Assembly (NCBI GenBank): GCA_021738565.1
Contig: JAIPBT010000021.1
Coordinates: forward strand, 1 to 64,000
Direction of reading: 5' to 3'
Source of the DNA: Bacteroidales bacterium
Lineage (GTDB): Bacteria > Bacteroidota > Bacteroidia > Bacteroidales > GCA-2748055
Length of the DNA stretch: 64,000 nt
Shown here: piece after piece, positions 15,923-25,938 of the stretch
Layout: every line of letters starts with the position of its first letter
Numbering within the stretch: position 1 is the stretch's first letter
The notes under the pieces: model-generated
The model's input: only the letters and a program-made list of their open reading frames with translations
Databases searched by the model: none
What the model was told of the DNA's origin: nothing
Position numbers and translations under genes: made by a program

Positions 15923-15997
15923 TTGTTGGTTAGGTCGTTGAGGTAAAAATAGTCAATAAAGACATATTTAATAACGTTTTGCATGGGGTCTTTATAT

Positions 15998-16034
15998 TAT
16001 TTAGAGTCTGTCAATACAGTCCAGACACTATTTA
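15998..16034. repeat. MITE-end-like palindromic repeat
   Basis: tatttagagtctgtcaatac followed by agtccagacactatttaa resembles the two terminal repeats of the element at 7043-7222 brought together without an interior. It supplies the TAG stop codon (plus-strand 16028-16030) of the FAD oxidoreductase gene, so it may be a deleted copy or footprint of the same element at that gene's 3' end. Confidence 0.45.
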
Positions 16035-17701
16035 AGGCGCTGTTTGTATTCAACTAATATTTTATAAAGACTTTCATAATCAATTTGCTGAACCGCACAA
16101 GCCTGGTCAATTGATTGCGCGGCTGCGATGGCGGAAGATTGTCCAAGGACCATAAATACAGGTTCCATTCTTATGGATCCAAATGCAATATGTGTGGCAC
16201 TCAGGCAAACCGGGACCAGCAGGTTGGTGCATTCTTTCTCTTTTGGGACAATCGATCTATAACTGATGGGGTAGGGACCTTTTACATGGGCCTGTACATT
16301 TCCCTCATTCCTTGCAAATCCTTCCCCAGTGATATACCGTTGTACGTTGTGTGAATCCATACCGTAGGCTGCAAGTCCAACGGGATCGCTGACCACTTCG
16401 ATCCCCTCACAGTGTTTTTGTGTCATTACCATGTCACCGATCATTCTCCTCGCTTCCCTTATATAGAGTTGCTGCTGCCAGCCGTCTTCTCTCTCAAATT
16501 CATCTTTGCAGGTTCCCCAGCGGCTCACCTCTTTCCTGATCTTTTCCGGGATCCTTTTATGATAAGCAAGTGACCACATCAGTCCTTTCTGGTAGTTCCT
16601 GTGCCTTTCAATGATTTTCTCCCTCTCAGCGTATGATGCTTCAGGGTAATCATAATTCTGCCCGATGAAGTCGGTTGAGAAACCATCCTTGTTGTTGGTA
16701 TCTGTCTTTTTATTCGGCATGCTGCTGTTGATCCAGGGGATACGGTCATATCCCGCTTCATAGTTCCTCAGGAGGAGTTCGTAATCAAGTTCATTGTATC
16801 CTTCGGGTTTTTCAAAAGGAATCCTGTTTTCCGGGTGGTCTGTAAGACACATCCTGAAGCAGTAAGCCTGGACACGGAGATCGCCTTTGCCGTCTTCACC
16901 AGGGCCCTCAGGATCTAAAAAAGGAAGCAGTCCGCTTGATCCGTCTCCCTTAACCGCATAAGGATCCACTCCATGAACAAAATTATGGTTTCTTCCATTG
17001 ACAGATATATTTCCAAGCAGTGCTAGACTTGTATCGTTTGCCTGCACTCCATTCAGACTTTCTCCATATTGATCATTTGATTCCCTGCCCACTGTATAAG
17101 AAATGCCAGCAGCTGCCATCAGGTCACCCTCATATGTGGCATCAATAAATATCCTGCCGGAATAAGTTTCCCCGGATTCCATAGTAATCGACGAAATTGT
17201 ACCATTTTTTTTGGAGACGCCTGTTTCCCTGTTGAGGTGTTGTTCGTATACCAGGTCTATTCTTTCATCTTCCATCATTGAATGATAGACCTTCAAAGCT
17301 ACTGAAGGCTCAAATGTCCACATGGCATCTTCTCCCTCTTCTGTCCTTGTCTGACCTCCGTCCCGGTATTCAATTATCTCCTGCCAGATCCAGTTTTCCG
17401 GGTTTTCATAATACTTTTTGATATTCTGATAAAATTCCCTGGAGATTCCTCCGATGGCCTGCTTGTTTCCAATGTCAGTTTGCCCGAGACCTCCTGTTGT
17501 CAGCCCGCCAATTCTGTTCGTTGTTTCGATCAGAAGGACAGACTTATCCATTCTTGAGGCCTGAATTGCTGCTGAAACGCCTGCAGATGTTCCACCATAG
17601 ATAATAATGTCGTAGTCCTTTGTCGTGTATGCACGTTCGCATCCCATGTATAAGGTCAGAACCAGGAAGAATGATAAAAAGAGTGAGATTAATTTTTTCA
17701 T
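16028..17701 (-). CDS. secreted FAD-dependent oxidoreductase (FAD_oxidored family)
   Basis: A 557-aa lipoprotein (lipobox YMGC) with [20 protein letters not shown] and [17 protein letters not shown], the FAD-binding signature of the PF12831-type family common in glycan loci of Bacteroidota and Planctomycetes. The middle part has [20 protein letters not shown], the second conserved family motif. The reaction is not known for most members; oxidation of a sugar is a reasonable guess. Its last codon lies inside a MITE-like repeat, so the extreme C-terminus may be altered. Confidence 0.85.
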   Translation of the reverse strand: MKKLISLFLSFFLVLTLYMGCERAYTTKDYDIIIYGGTSAGVSAAIQASRMDKSVLLIETTNRIGGLTTGGLGQTDIGNKQAIGGISREFYQNIKKYYENPENWIWQEIIEYRDGGQTRTEEGEDAMWTFEPSVALKVYHSMMEDERIDLVYEQHLNRETGVSKKNGTISSITMESGETYSGRIFIDATYEGDLMAAAGISYTVGRESNDQYGESLNGVQANDTSLALLGNISVNGRNHNFVHGVDPYAVKGDGSSGLLPFLDPEGPGEDGKGDLRVQAYCFRMCLTDHPENRIPFEKPEGYNELDYELLLRNYEAGYDRIPWINSSMPNKKTDTNNKDGFSTDFIGQNYDYPEASYAEREKIIERHRNYQKGLMWSLAYHKRIPEKIRKEVSRWGTCKDEFEREDGWQQQLYIREARRMIGDMVMTQKHCEGIEVVSDPVGLAAYGMDSHNVQRYITGEGFARNEGNVQAHVKGPYPISYRSIVPKEKECTNLLVPVCLSATHIAFGSIRMEPVFMVLGQSSAIAAAQSIDQACAVQQIDYESLYKILVEYKQRLK

Positions 17702-17800
17702 GGTATTGATATAGGATTATTACATTTTCAGGTAATTATTTTTTTAATACAGAAGTTGAGTCATTTGCCGGATATCAAAAATATTCAGCTTAATGTATTG

Positions 17801-18796
17801 TCATTCTTCGTTCAGCATAATTGCTTCTATAATGGCAGCTATTTCTTCAGGATCAGCGATTAGTTTCAGGTAATTGTGATTTCCTGATTCTGAGGGCATC
17901 CAGGTGTTTCCTCCTGTGCTGTCAGGGATGCAATAACCATTCTCACTTTTTTCCCAGAGGGAGCCTGAACCATCTCTTACGGCATAGATAATTGCAGTTT
18001 GGTCATAACTGGAATTATCCAGGACCTTGCCTTCATAGTATTCTTTCATCCACGATGCATGTTCACTGAAGTATTTGAATCCTGCATACAACGGAGTGTT
18101 TTTATCCCTTTCATTTAATATGGCACCTGTCTTTATCCTGACACCTATTTCATATCCGGTAAATGTGACCGGAAGTTCAATATTCTCAATCACGAATTTT
18201 GTCACACCGGGCATGTTGCCGTTGAAATTCCATTCATTATCACCTTCCGGGAATTGTCCACCCATGATTACAAACTCTTTTACCTTTTGGTGTACAAGTT
18301 CTTTTCCGGGGAGTGATGAGTACATGTCCTCACCAGACTCCAGCAGTGCTTTAATGTTGTAAAGGGGACCAACCGTTACTATTGTGATGCTGTTGTCACT
18401 TGCAGTCGAGAGGATCTTCCTGTAGAGGGTTGTGGCATCTTCGGCCGTTTCAGGTGTTAATTTATAAGTAAATCGATCGGCTATGGACTTACCATATGCG
18501 TTTTCATCCCTGTAGTAGGTGTCTTGTTTTCTGACACCGACTGGGATTTCAGGATGTTTGTAATACCTGTTTATTGCATCTATGGCTGGAACGGCATGCT
18601 GCTCAGTTGCCCAGCACATTACGGCAAGCAGGTTACATTCTCTTTTTTCATGCAGGTTATGCAGCATAGCAAGTGCAGCAAGATCGTCCGCATCGCCGCC
18701 GAAATCGGTATCGAAAATTATTTTCGGTTTATTGGATGGCTCAATGCATGAGGTCATCATTACAACGAGCAATAAAATTTTAAATACTTTTTCCAT
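17801..18796 (-). CDS. secreted nucleoside hydrolase-family lipoprotein
   Basis: A 331-aa protein of the IU-nucleoside hydrolase fold. IIFDTDFGGDADDLAALAML is the calcium-binding DTD-x-G-x-D-DD motif; ITIVTVGPLYNIKAL and VIMGGQF are further core motifs. Lipobox TSC places it outside the cytoplasm, unlike standard nucleoside hydrolases. It would release free base from ribosides or a related glycoside. Same strand as the FAD oxidoreductase (99-bp gap) and a GH140-like gene. Confidence 0.88.
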   Translation of the reverse strand: MEKVFKILLLVVMMTSCIEPSNKPKIIFDTDFGGDADDLAALAMLHNLHEKRECNLLAVMCWATEQHAVPAIDAINRYYKHPEIPVGVRKQDTYYRDENAYGKSIADRFTYKLTPETAEDATTLYRKILSTASDNSITIVTVGPLYNIKALLESGEDMYSSLPGKELVHQKVKEFVIMGGQFPEGDNEWNFNGNMPGVTKFVIENIELPVTFTGYEIGVRIKTGAILNERDKNTPLYAGFKYFSEHASWMKEYYEGKVLDNSSYDQTAIIYAVRDGSGSLWEKSENGYCIPDSTGGNTWMPSESGNHNYLKLIADPEEIAAIIEAIMLNEE

Positions 18797-18831
18797 TCTT
18801 ATATTAAGTTTATGAATTCACCATGATGATC

Positions 18832-20250
18832 TTATCTGTATTCTATGATCAGCACCCAGTCATTGCCCCTTTTTTCTTCTCCCGGGGGATCTAAATAAAC
18901 CAGCCCTTCTGCTACATTGAATGCTGCTTCCTGTCTGCAACCCGTCCTTGGATTATACCACTCGTATACTGGTTTTTCTCCGGAAAGTTCATTTGCGTTG
19001 AGTTCTATATTTTTTCCAGTGGGGATGTAAACGAGGCTGTAATTTTTTCCGGAGCAGGCCACCAGGCGTCCGGGTGGATCGTGAATGTTCTTTGCAAGCA
19101 ATGACTGATGGGGATGCCGGCTGAAGAAATCAAATTCCATGATCAGGTTTTTCAGATGGATCATCTGTCCCGCACCTTCAAATAGCAGGGCCTGATCCCA
19201 TTCAACGGAACAGGAACTTGTCATAGGCAGAAACGGATTTTCCTCTTTATACATCTGGAAAACTTCATGGGCGCCATAAGTATGACCGGCTGCACCTGCA
19301 AACACTGACCAGTATGCGATCTGCCTTACATCAAAGGCATCAAATCTTCCCATGGAGATATTTTTATAATCGTAATTCACGGGAATATTCTCATAGGCGG
19401 GTTCGCTGTTGACAAATGGTTTGTGATTTTTTCGGTTCCACTCATCCCATCCCTGGTAGAAGGCCCTTTCGAAATTCCTTTCCCCATGGTACGAGCCCCA
19501 TGTGTGCATATCGATCCAGGCATCATCAGCAAACCATAGCCATGATGAAGGGTAGCAATGATAGGTCATAAAGGTGGAGGCATAACCAGCTTCTTCATTG
19601 AAATTGTATTCATTGTTGACCGCATCGGTGATGCCCTCTGCCATGGCTCTCCATATATCAACGCCTCCCGGTTGTTCATCAGGCAACCTGTCCCCTCCGA
19701 GTATCCATATGATGTGGTCGTTGTAGTCTTTCAGCCATTTACCAATGAAATGACCGTAATTGTAGCCCTGGACGGTGGAACTGATCGTCCTGTATCTGAA
19801 TCTCGGTGTCACATATTCTCCCCAGCATGGAAGCAGTCCGACAAGCAGGTTGTATTGCCGGGCCGTCTGCAAAATAAACCTGACATGATCCCAGTAATCA
19901 TATTCTTCCGGATTCTTAGGGTTGTTTCCCGGTGTGATCTTTATCTCTTCAATTTTTTTTCCCTCCAATGGGAAATCCCCGTAAGCATTGGGTGTTTCAA
20001 ATGCTTCGATTTCATAAAGAACAACAGCCTGTATGACATTGTATCCCTGTTCTTTCCTGATCTTAAAATAATGTTCAACTTCCTCCCTGTCCAACCTGTG
20101 AAAAAGTTCCCAGCCAGTATCACCCTGCCAGAAGAAGGGCCGCTGGTTTTTGTCGATAAGGAAATGGTTTCCCGGGTGAACAAGAAGAGGTTGCCCGGAA
20201 AGTACAGTGCATGCACATGAGATTATGACCGTTGTGATCAGCCTTTGCAT
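18832..20250 (-). CDS. DUF4038 (GH140/apiosidase-like) secreted glycoside hydrolase
   Basis: A 472-aa protein: signal peptide, PLLVHPGNHFLIDKNQRPFF followed by WQGDTGWELFHRL (DUF4038 opening), TIM barrel with HIIWILGGDR and KPFVNSEPAYEN as probable catalytic-loop regions, and a C-terminal sandwich of the collagen-binding-like type (GKNYSLVYIPTGKNIELN). GH140 members cleave apiose links in rhamnogalacturonan II; close activity here is inference. Start M18 at 20250 is chosen because the signal peptide begins there. Confidence 0.83.
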   Translation of the reverse strand: MQRLITTVIISCACTVLSGQPLLVHPGNHFLIDKNQRPFFWQGDTGWELFHRLDREEVEHYFKIRKEQGYNVIQAVVLYEIEAFETPNAYGDFPLEGKKIEEIKITPGNNPKNPEEYDYWDHVRFILQTARQYNLLVGLLPCWGEYVTPRFRYRTISSTVQGYNYGHFIGKWLKDYNDHIIWILGGDRLPDEQPGGVDIWRAMAEGITDAVNNEYNFNEEAGYASTFMTYHCYPSSWLWFADDAWIDMHTWGSYHGERNFERAFYQGWDEWNRKNHKPFVNSEPAYENIPVNYDYKNISMGRFDAFDVRQIAYWSVFAGAAGHTYGAHEVFQMYKEENPFLPMTSSCSVEWDQALLFEGAGQMIHLKNLIMEFDFFSRHPHQSLLAKNIHDPPGRLVACSGKNYSLVYIPTGKNIELNANELSGEKPVYEWYNPRTGCRQEAAFNVAEGLVYLDPPGEEKRGNDWVLIIEYR

Positions 20251-20446
20251 ACTATTTTCCATCTTAGATATAGAAAATTTTTGAAAAAAAGAAAGATACA
20301 ATGAAAAAGTTAAACTGACCCAAATCTTTCGGGGATATTATTGAAATTTGCAGGAAACCTCCGGAAATTTTCTACATCATACGCTGTAGGGATAGCCACT
20401 CACATAGTGATTTTGGTTTGGCCAGATGGATCGGGGCTGGTTGTAA

Positions 20447-20968
20447 TTAACAATTAAGGTAAGCTCTTTTGAGTTTTTCCTTAGCTATGTGGATGCGGCT
20501 TTTTACCGTTCCGATAGGAACGCCGGTCATTCTGGCTATTTCCTTATAGGCATAGCCGGCAAGAAATAATTTCAGAGGTTTTGCGCATGATGCAGGCAGG
20601 CTCCTGATCATATCCTTGAGCTCCTTTCGGTCGAATATTCTGTCCGGGTTCTCATTTGAGGGCAGAACTGCATTTGACACCTGTATGTCATTGTCGGTCC
20701 TGTTGAGGACTATGTTCCTGTAGTGTCCGCTTCTTAAATTATTGATGTGTGTATTTCTGAGAATTGTATATAGCCATGCATTTTTATACCGGGCGTGCTT
20801 GAGTCTGCCGAAATTCTTTAATGCCTTGAAATTTGTCTCCTGTACAAGGTCCCTTGCGTCCTCCTGGTCCTCTGTTAGTTGCAGGGCATAGTAATAGAGT
20901 TGTTCATTCGCGTCTAACAGGCTGCCGGTGAAATGTTTTTTGCTGGGCATATTGTCAGTGGTTTTCAT
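20447..20968 (-). CDS. ECF-type RNA polymerase sigma factor
   Basis: A 173-aa protein with sigma region 2 (EDARDLVQETNFKALKNF; NAWLYTILRNTHINNLR) and region 4 helix-turn-helix (YAYKEIARMTGVPIGTVKSR). No anti-sigma gene of the FecR type is next to it. The 286-bp region to its right up to the isomerase gene is AT-rich and shows no gene. Its targets are unknown; the adjoining secreted-enzyme genes are plausible. Confidence 0.9.
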   Translation of the reverse strand: MKTTDNMPSKKHFTGSLLDANEQLYYYALQLTEDQEDARDLVQETNFKALKNFGRLKHARYKNAWLYTILRNTHINNLRSGHYRNIVLNRTDNDIQVSNAVLPSNENPDRIFDRKELKDMIRSLPASCAKPLKLFLAGYAYKEIARMTGVPIGTVKSRIHIAKEKLKRAYLNC

Positions 20969-21254
20969 TTTAACCGCTTTAGCTGTCCTTCAACAACCAT
21001 GGGAAGTTACTTCTTCTACAATTTTAAATTTTACACTTGAGGTAAGTTACGATAATTTTTGTTACGGTTCAAAAAAAATCAGCCCGTTCGATCAAACAAT
21101 TTTAACATTTTGATATACAATTCGTTTTATTTTTAATCCTTTATTCATAGATTTATAAGCCATATGGTCAATGTTGAGTTCATGTTCCAGTGGAACAGAT
21201 TATTTTTCTGAAGAATGGTTAAAGGACTAATTTCAATAACATAAATTACCAACT

Positions 21255-22109
21255 ATGAAGCGTAGAGATTTTTTACGAACAGGAATTGCCGGCACTGCTG
21301 CAATAGGATTATCTCCTGCAATACTTAGTGCTTGCACCACAAATGATCCCTTGCATGATTTTGGGATCATTTCAGGGGTTATTAAAAATGAACTGGAAGT
21401 GGACCCCAGGGATACCCTTGAGAAGATTGCGGAGATGGGATATAAATACCTGGAATTTGGAGGCACTTTCGGTATGGAGGTATCTGAATTGAAAACTTTC
21501 TTATCCGGTATAGGTCTCAAACCGCTTGCAGGGGGTTCAAGCATGGCTGCCTTCCAGGATGACGGTTTGCAAAGGCTGATCGATCAACAGCTTGAAATGG
21601 ATAAAAAATACCTGGTTTGTTACTGGCCATGGATGCACAGTGCGGAGGAGATTACCATGGACGACTTGAAATTTGCTGTTGAGCAGTTTCACAGGATCGG
21701 GGAAGCATGCAACAAAAGCGGATTGCGATTTGCCTATCACAATCATGACCATGAATTTCGCATGGTGGGTGAAAGTTATGCTTATGATTATTACCTGAGC
21801 AATACCGATCCGGACCTTGTTACCATGCAATTTGATGTTTACTGGGCTTCAGTGGGGGGAGCCGACCCTGCAGAATATATTCAGAAATACCCGGGAAGGT
21901 TTGAATTGCTCCATGTAAAGGATGCATATGATCTTTCCAACCGCCAGAGCTTTGCCTGCGTGGGAGAGGGAGTGATCGATTTTGAAAGGATCTTCCGTTT
22001 GCGTGATACAGGTGGTTTCAAACATCTTATTGTAGAAAAAGATGGAGCAGTGCATGGCATCGAGTGTGCTCAAACCAGCATTGAACACCTGAATTCGCTC
22101 AATTTTTAA
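21255..22109 (+). CDS. Tat-exported sugar phosphate isomerase/epimerase-like protein
   Basis: A 284-aa protein with twin-arginine and lipobox-like signal MKRRDFLRTGIAGTAAIGLS and LSAC. The body is an AP-endonuclease-2-like TIM barrel: AYHNHDHEFRM, MQFDVYWASVGG, LLHVKDAYD, and IVEKDGA give the metal-ligand His/Asp/Glu set. Homologues work beside DUF1080 proteins in 3-keto-glycoside breakdown, and a DUF1080 gene follows 95 bp downstream. Extracytoplasmic location is directly indicated by the signal. Confidence 0.88.
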   Translation: MKRRDFLRTGIAGTAAIGLSPAILSACTTNDPLHDFGIISGVIKNELEVDPRDTLEKIAEMGYKYLEFGGTFGMEVSELKTFLSGIGLKPLAGGSSMAAFQDDGLQRLIDQQLEMDKKYLVCYWPWMHSAEEITMDDLKFAVEQFHRIGEACNKSGLRFAYHNHDHEFRMVGESYAYDYYLSNTDPDLVTMQFDVYWASVGGADPAEYIQKYPGRFELLHVKDAYDLSNRQSFACVGEGVIDFERIFRLRDTGGFKHLIVEKDGAVHGIECAQTSIEHLNSLNF

Positions 22110-22204
22110 GTATGTCCGCACCAAAGTTTGAAATTATTCAGTAATTTTAGAAATTTAGGGTCGCGAATTGAACCAATGTCTGTTTAACCATAAACTTATT
22201 TAAA

Positions 22205-23017
22205 ATGAAAAGAATTAATAACCTGTTTAAGCTTTTTTCTATTGCAATCATGTCAGGAACAATAATGCTCTCTTGTAATACAGGAGGTAAGTCAGAAAAA
22301 GAGGCAACCGATGATAAATCAGAATCAAAAGTTGAGACCGCAGCTTTGAATACGCTAACTGCTGCAGAAAAAGAACAGGGGTGGATCCTACTGTTCGACG
22401 GAGAGGGGCACGAAGGCTGGAGAGGTTACGGTAAAGATAATTTCCCAGGTGCCTGGGGCATTGATGAAAATGCACTTCATTGCCAGGGTTCCGGCAGGGG
22501 AGAAGCAGGAGCCGAGGATGGCGGTGATATTATCTATGACAAGCAATTTTCCAATTTCCATCTGAAACTGGACTGGAAAATTTCCGAAGGAGGAAACTCC
22601 GGTATATTCTATCTCGGACAGGAAACTCCGGAATATGAGTTTATCTGGAAGACCGCTCCGGAAATGCAGGTTCTCGACAATGAAAGACATCCCGATGCCA
22701 TGCTGGGCAAGGACGGAAATCGCCAGTCAGGCTCTCTTTATGATCTGATACCGGCCAGGCCGCAGAATGCCAAACCTGCAGGCGAATGGAATTCAGTGGA
22801 GATCATCTGTTATAAGGGAACCGTGGTTCACAAGCAAAATGGTGAAACGGTGCTGGAATACCACCTTTGGACCCCGGAATGGGAAAAGCTTGTTGCCAAT
22901 TCAAAGTTTCCTGAATTGAATGAAACCTGGGCAAATGTTGCCAAAGAGGGTTACATTGGCCTCCAGGATCACGGTGATGATGTCTGGTTCAGGAACATTA
23001 AGATCAGGGAGCTCTAA
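22205..23017 (+). CDS. DUF1080 (3-keto-glycoside hydrolase/lyase-like) lipoprotein
   Basis: A 270-aa lipoprotein (MLSC) with an acidic spacer and then the DUF1080 jelly roll: WILLFDGEGHEGWRGYG, FHLKLDWKISEGGNSGIFYL, YEFIWKTAPEMQVLDNERH and a C-terminal GYIGLQDHGDDVWFRNIKI. Members of this family cleave 3-keto-glycosides. It forms a pair with the preceding isomerase-like gene and is followed by a strong terminator at 23041. Confidence 0.9.
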   Translation: MKRINNLFKLFSIAIMSGTIMLSCNTGGKSEKEATDDKSESKVETAALNTLTAAEKEQGWILLFDGEGHEGWRGYGKDNFPGAWGIDENALHCQGSGRGEAGAEDGGDIIYDKQFSNFHLKLDWKISEGGNSGIFYLGQETPEYEFIWKTAPEMQVLDNERHPDAMLGKDGNRQSGSLYDLIPARPQNAKPAGEWNSVEIICYKGTVVHKQNGETVLEYHLWTPEWEKLVANSKFPELNETWANVAKEGYIGLQDHGDDVWFRNIKIREL

Positions 23018-23040
23018 AGAACATCCATACAATTTTATTT

Positions 23041-23080
23041 GCAAGGCAGGTTCACACACGGACTTGTCTTGCTTTTTTTA
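23041..23080 (+). terminator. terminator after isomerase/DUF1080 pair
   Basis: gcaaggcaggttc-acacac-ggacttgtcttgc forms a 13-bp stem using three G-U pairs and is followed by T7. It lies 23 bp after the DUF1080 stop. Confidence 0.8.
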
Positions 23081-23244
23081 AGGCGGATCCGGACTTTCAA
23101 AGTGATGTATTGGGACAATGCAGTATGAACAAGGTAGAGATACGATCTATGTTTTCAAGCAATACTTTATTATCTGATTTACCAATTGCTCGAAGGATTC
23201 AGGTGCAGAATAAGGATATAATTTTCTGCTTCGGGGTTACAGAA

Positions 23245-24189
23245 CTACTCTTTTGACTTCTGGTAACTCTCAATATTCTGGGCTATTTTCCGGATCAATA
23301 ACTCCCGGGCTTCTTTTGATGCCCATGCAATGTGAGGGGTAATGATCAGTTTGTCCTTATCATACAGTTTCAATAAGGGGTTGTCCTTATGAATGGGCTC
23401 GTGCTCATGAACATCGAGACCGACACCCCCGACAAGGTTATCATTCAGCGCCCTGGCAAGATCATTTTCATCCACAATACCACCCCGACCAAGGTTCAGA
23501 AGTATTGCACAGGGCCTCATAAGTTTAATTTTTTCGTAGGTGATGAGACCTTTCGTGTTTTCATTAAGTGGTGCATGTATGGATACCACATCTGAATTCT
23601 TTAGCAGGTCATCCAGCTCAAATCGTTTGTAGTTGATGTTATTGTTTCGGCCTGTAGTTGAGTAAAATACAACTTCCATTCCAAATGCTTCTGCAATCCT
23701 GGCAATCTGTCTTCCGATGGTGCCAAGTCCGATAATACCCATTCGTTTTCCCCTCAATTCCCAGAATGGTTCACCATGGTGTGTAAAGGAATTGCTTTTA
23801 GCGTAGGCCCCGCTTTTCACGTAATTATCGTAGTAAAAGGGACGGTTAACAAGGTGCAGCAGCATGGTAAAAGTTAGCTGAGCGACAGAATCAGTGGAAT
23901 AATTAACGACATTCTTTACCTGTATCCCTTTCTTTTCAGCGTGGGTGAGATCAATGTTGTTCATCCCGGTTGCAGCTACACAGATAAGCCTGAGATCAGG
24001 AAGTTGATCAATAATCTCAGCTGTCATTTCTACTTTGTTGGTAATAACGATCTCTTTGCCCATGCATCGTTCTACTACCTGCTGTGGTTCAGTATTGTCG
24101 TAGAGATCAACCTTACCCAGCCTCTTAAGTAACTTCAGGTTTTCAACTGTTCCTACAGTGGAAACATCCAGGAATACAATTTCATCCAT
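23245..24189 (-). CDS. D-isomer 2-hydroxyacid dehydrogenase
   Basis: A 314-aa cytoplasmic protein: NAD-binding GKRMGIIGLGTIGRQIARIA at about residue 145, catalytic Arg in LLNLGRGGIVDE, Glu in GLDVHEHEP and His in ITPHIAW. It reduces 2-keto acids such as glycerate or related acids; exact substrate unclear. Start at 24189 (MDEIVFLDV) is preferred, since the 34 codons before it resemble untranslated DNA. Stands alone between a + strand pair and a terminator. Confidence 0.9.
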   Translation of the reverse strand: MDEIVFLDVSTVGTVENLKLLKRLGKVDLYDNTEPQQVVERCMGKEIVITNKVEMTAEIIDQLPDLRLICVAATGMNNIDLTHAEKKGIQVKNVVNYSTDSVAQLTFTMLLHLVNRPFYYDNYVKSGAYAKSNSFTHHGEPFWELRGKRMGIIGLGTIGRQIARIAEAFGMEVVFYSTTGRNNNINYKRFELDDLLKNSDVVSIHAPLNENTKGLITYEKIKLMRPCAILLNLGRGGIVDENDLARALNDNLVGGVGLDVHEHEPIHKDNPLLKLYDKDKLIITPHIAWASKEARELLIRKIAQNIESYQKSKE

Positions 24190-24269
24190 TGAAAAATAAT
24201 TGACCGTTTTATTAACAACAATAGAACACCGGATGAAGTATAAAGTTCGATGATTTCTGCAGGTAAATG

Positions 24270-24312
24270 CACAAAAAAAGGTGCGTCTCAATGAAACGCA
24301 CCTTTAAAAAAT
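24270..24312. terminator. bidirectional terminator beside FMN-binding lipoprotein gene
   Basis: aaaaaaaggtgcgt-ctcaatga-aacgcacctttaaaaaa is a symmetric stem with A and T runs. On the minus strand it follows the stop of the gene at 24324 by about 12 bp. Confidence 0.8.
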
Positions 24313-24323
24313 TTTAATTTGAT

Positions 24324-24776
24324 TTACTCGGCAGGTTCTGGTTGTGGAACAACTATAGATGTTGGTTCACCATCCTTGGCTGCATCCAGCGCTGCTTTAA
24401 CAAGCTCTGTTGCATTATGAGAGGAACTGGTTGCCCCTGAAAAACCATCTATGCTGTCAAACTGCGGAACAATGGTAGCGTTTGCAATCTGACTTTCAAT
24501 TCCTGGAATGAACTGCACCGGTCCAACTCCTACAATGCTGAACATCCTGCTTTGGTAAGCAGTATCTTCAGATTTGCGAAGACCATCAGCATTCAGGTAA
24601 TCAAAATCTACTTCACTGATCACATCTTCAGTAAGAGTGAACTCTACAAATGCCTGCCATCCGTGTGAATCAAGCTCATCGTACTCTGCAGCATAAGTTC
24701 CGTCAACATAGGTTCCTTTGTCACAAGCTGTAACTGCAAATACGATAGCAACTAAAAGTAAGAGTGTTTTTTTCAT
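24324..24776 (-). CDS. FMN-binding-domain lipoprotein with flavinylation motif
   Basis: A 150-aa lipoprotein (MKKTLLLLVAIVFAVTAC). The mature part has VDGTYAAEYDELDSHGWQAF, a repeat-like start of FMN-binding domains, and DSIDGFSGATSSSHN, matching the ApbE flavinylation consensus D-G-x-S-G-A-T, so the Thr is expected to carry covalent FMN. It would shuttle electrons outside the cytoplasm. No apbE, Rnf or Nqr gene is near. Start at 24776 puts the ATG about 26 nt after the inferred transcription start. Confidence 0.85.
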   Translation of the reverse strand: MKKTLLLLVAIVFAVTACDKGTYVDGTYAAEYDELDSHGWQAFVEFTLTEDVISEVDFDYLNADGLRKSEDTAYQSRMFSIVGVGPVQFIPGIESQIANATIVPQFDSIDGFSGATSSSHNATELVKAALDAAKDGEPTSIVVPQPEPAE

Positions 24777-24808
24777 GGTTCTAATAGGTTTTAATATGTA
24801 CATATCTG

Positions 24809-24840
24809 CAAATATAACTATTTTGTGAATATTTTAACAA
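24809..24840 (-). promoter_or_regulatory. Bacteroidota promoter for the FMN-binding lipoprotein gene
   Basis: On the minus strand TATATTTG (24816-24809) fits TAnnTTTG, and TTG (24840-24838) lies 21 bp further upstream, within the usual spacing. Confidence 0.5.
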
Positions 24841-24862
24841 TAAAGTAAGATTTGAATATAAT

Positions 24863-25819
24863 TTAGATTGTTTCAAAGTTGTACACGTGTGTTGGCGCGC
24901 CTTTTTCTTTTGTAGAGATCATGAACAATGCGCCTGCATTCGGAAATTCCTCAAGCGCTTCTTTGCCTGTACCGATTCTCGCAGTTGTAATGTAAAGGTC
25001 CCTGAGATCAGGGCCTGAAAAAGCACAGGATGTCACATTTTTCGCAGGTACCATGATCCGTTTCAGCAATTTGCCGGTTTGGGGATCAAATTTGCACACA
25101 GCAGACCCGCCCCACATGCATACCCAAATGTTGTCATCCGCGTCAATGGCCATTCCGTCAGGTGATCCAAGAGAATCTGCCACCGTAACTGCAATACGGG
25201 GATTGCTTATATTTCCTGTGGCATTTTCATAGCTGTATTCCATTACCTTCTTCGTGGGTGTATCAATGTAATACATCTGTTTTTTATCGGAAGTCCAGAC
25301 GATGCCGTTTGAAATGGTTATCCCATCGAGTTTCACTTTTACATTGTTTTCTTTATCCATGCTGAACAGATGGGAAGATTCTTTACCTCCTGTGAGGGAC
25401 ATCGTTCCAACCCAGAACCGACCTGCGGGATCACACTTTCCATCATTGAATCGTTGCGTGGAATCATTTTCAGGCGGGCAGGCAAGAAATTCAAGATTTT
25501 TTTTCTCCAGGTTGTAACGGTATATGCCATCTTCCAGTGCCACAATGACGTGGTCCTTATCATCGACTACAACAGTGCCGATCATTGAAGGCATCTCGTA
25601 AGCTGTTTTGTCTCCGGATACCGGATCGAATTCAAATAATTTCTTTCCGATAATGTCAATGTAGAAGAGGCGATTGCCATCTGCATCCCATATGGCACCT
25701 TCGCCCAGTGAACATAATGTGGAGTCAGCAATTTCAATGGTACCTGTGGTGTTTAAACTGTCATTCATACAACCCAAAAGCAATGTGACGGATAATGCCA
25801 GTAAAGTTAGTTTTTTCAT
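24863..25819 (-). CDS. SMP-30/gluconolactonase-like lipoprotein
   Basis: A 318-aa lipoprotein (LLLGC) with a six-bladed propeller of the SMP-30 family: LGEGAIWDADGNRLFYIDII, RFNDGKCDPAGRFWVGTM, ISNGIVWTSDKKQMYYIDT and GSPDGMAIDADDNIWVCMW hold the metal-binding Glu, Asn and Asp residues. It hydrolyses sugar lactones, the expected product of a periplasmic sugar dehydrogenase. Its surface location is unusual for lactonases of central metabolism but fits the oxidoreductases in this window. Confidence 0.88.
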   Translation of the reverse strand: MKKLTLLALSVTLLLGCMNDSLNTTGTIEIADSTLCSLGEGAIWDADGNRLFYIDIIGKKLFEFDPVSGDKTAYEMPSMIGTVVVDDKDHVIVALEDGIYRYNLEKKNLEFLACPPENDSTQRFNDGKCDPAGRFWVGTMSLTGGKESSHLFSMDKENNVKVKLDGITISNGIVWTSDKKQMYYIDTPTKKVMEYSYENATGNISNPRIAVTVADSLGSPDGMAIDADDNIWVCMWGGSAVCKFDPQTGKLLKRIMVPAKNVTSCAFSGPDLRDLYITTARIGTGKEALEEFPNAGALFMISTKEKGAPTHVYNFETI

Positions 25820-25938
25820 AAGTTTAAATTTTTTAATTACTTGTAAATTTTAACCAGCAATATATGTCATTGGCAGCTGGATATAGTTAAAAAAAGTTAA
25901 GCAGTAAAATGGTAATTTGCTTTTGCTTAAATTAACGC

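Noticed and set aside
19558-20220. 220-codon + strand frame
   Set aside because: It is antisense to the DUF4038 glycoside hydrolase gene, which has a signal peptide and domain motifs; the shadow has none.
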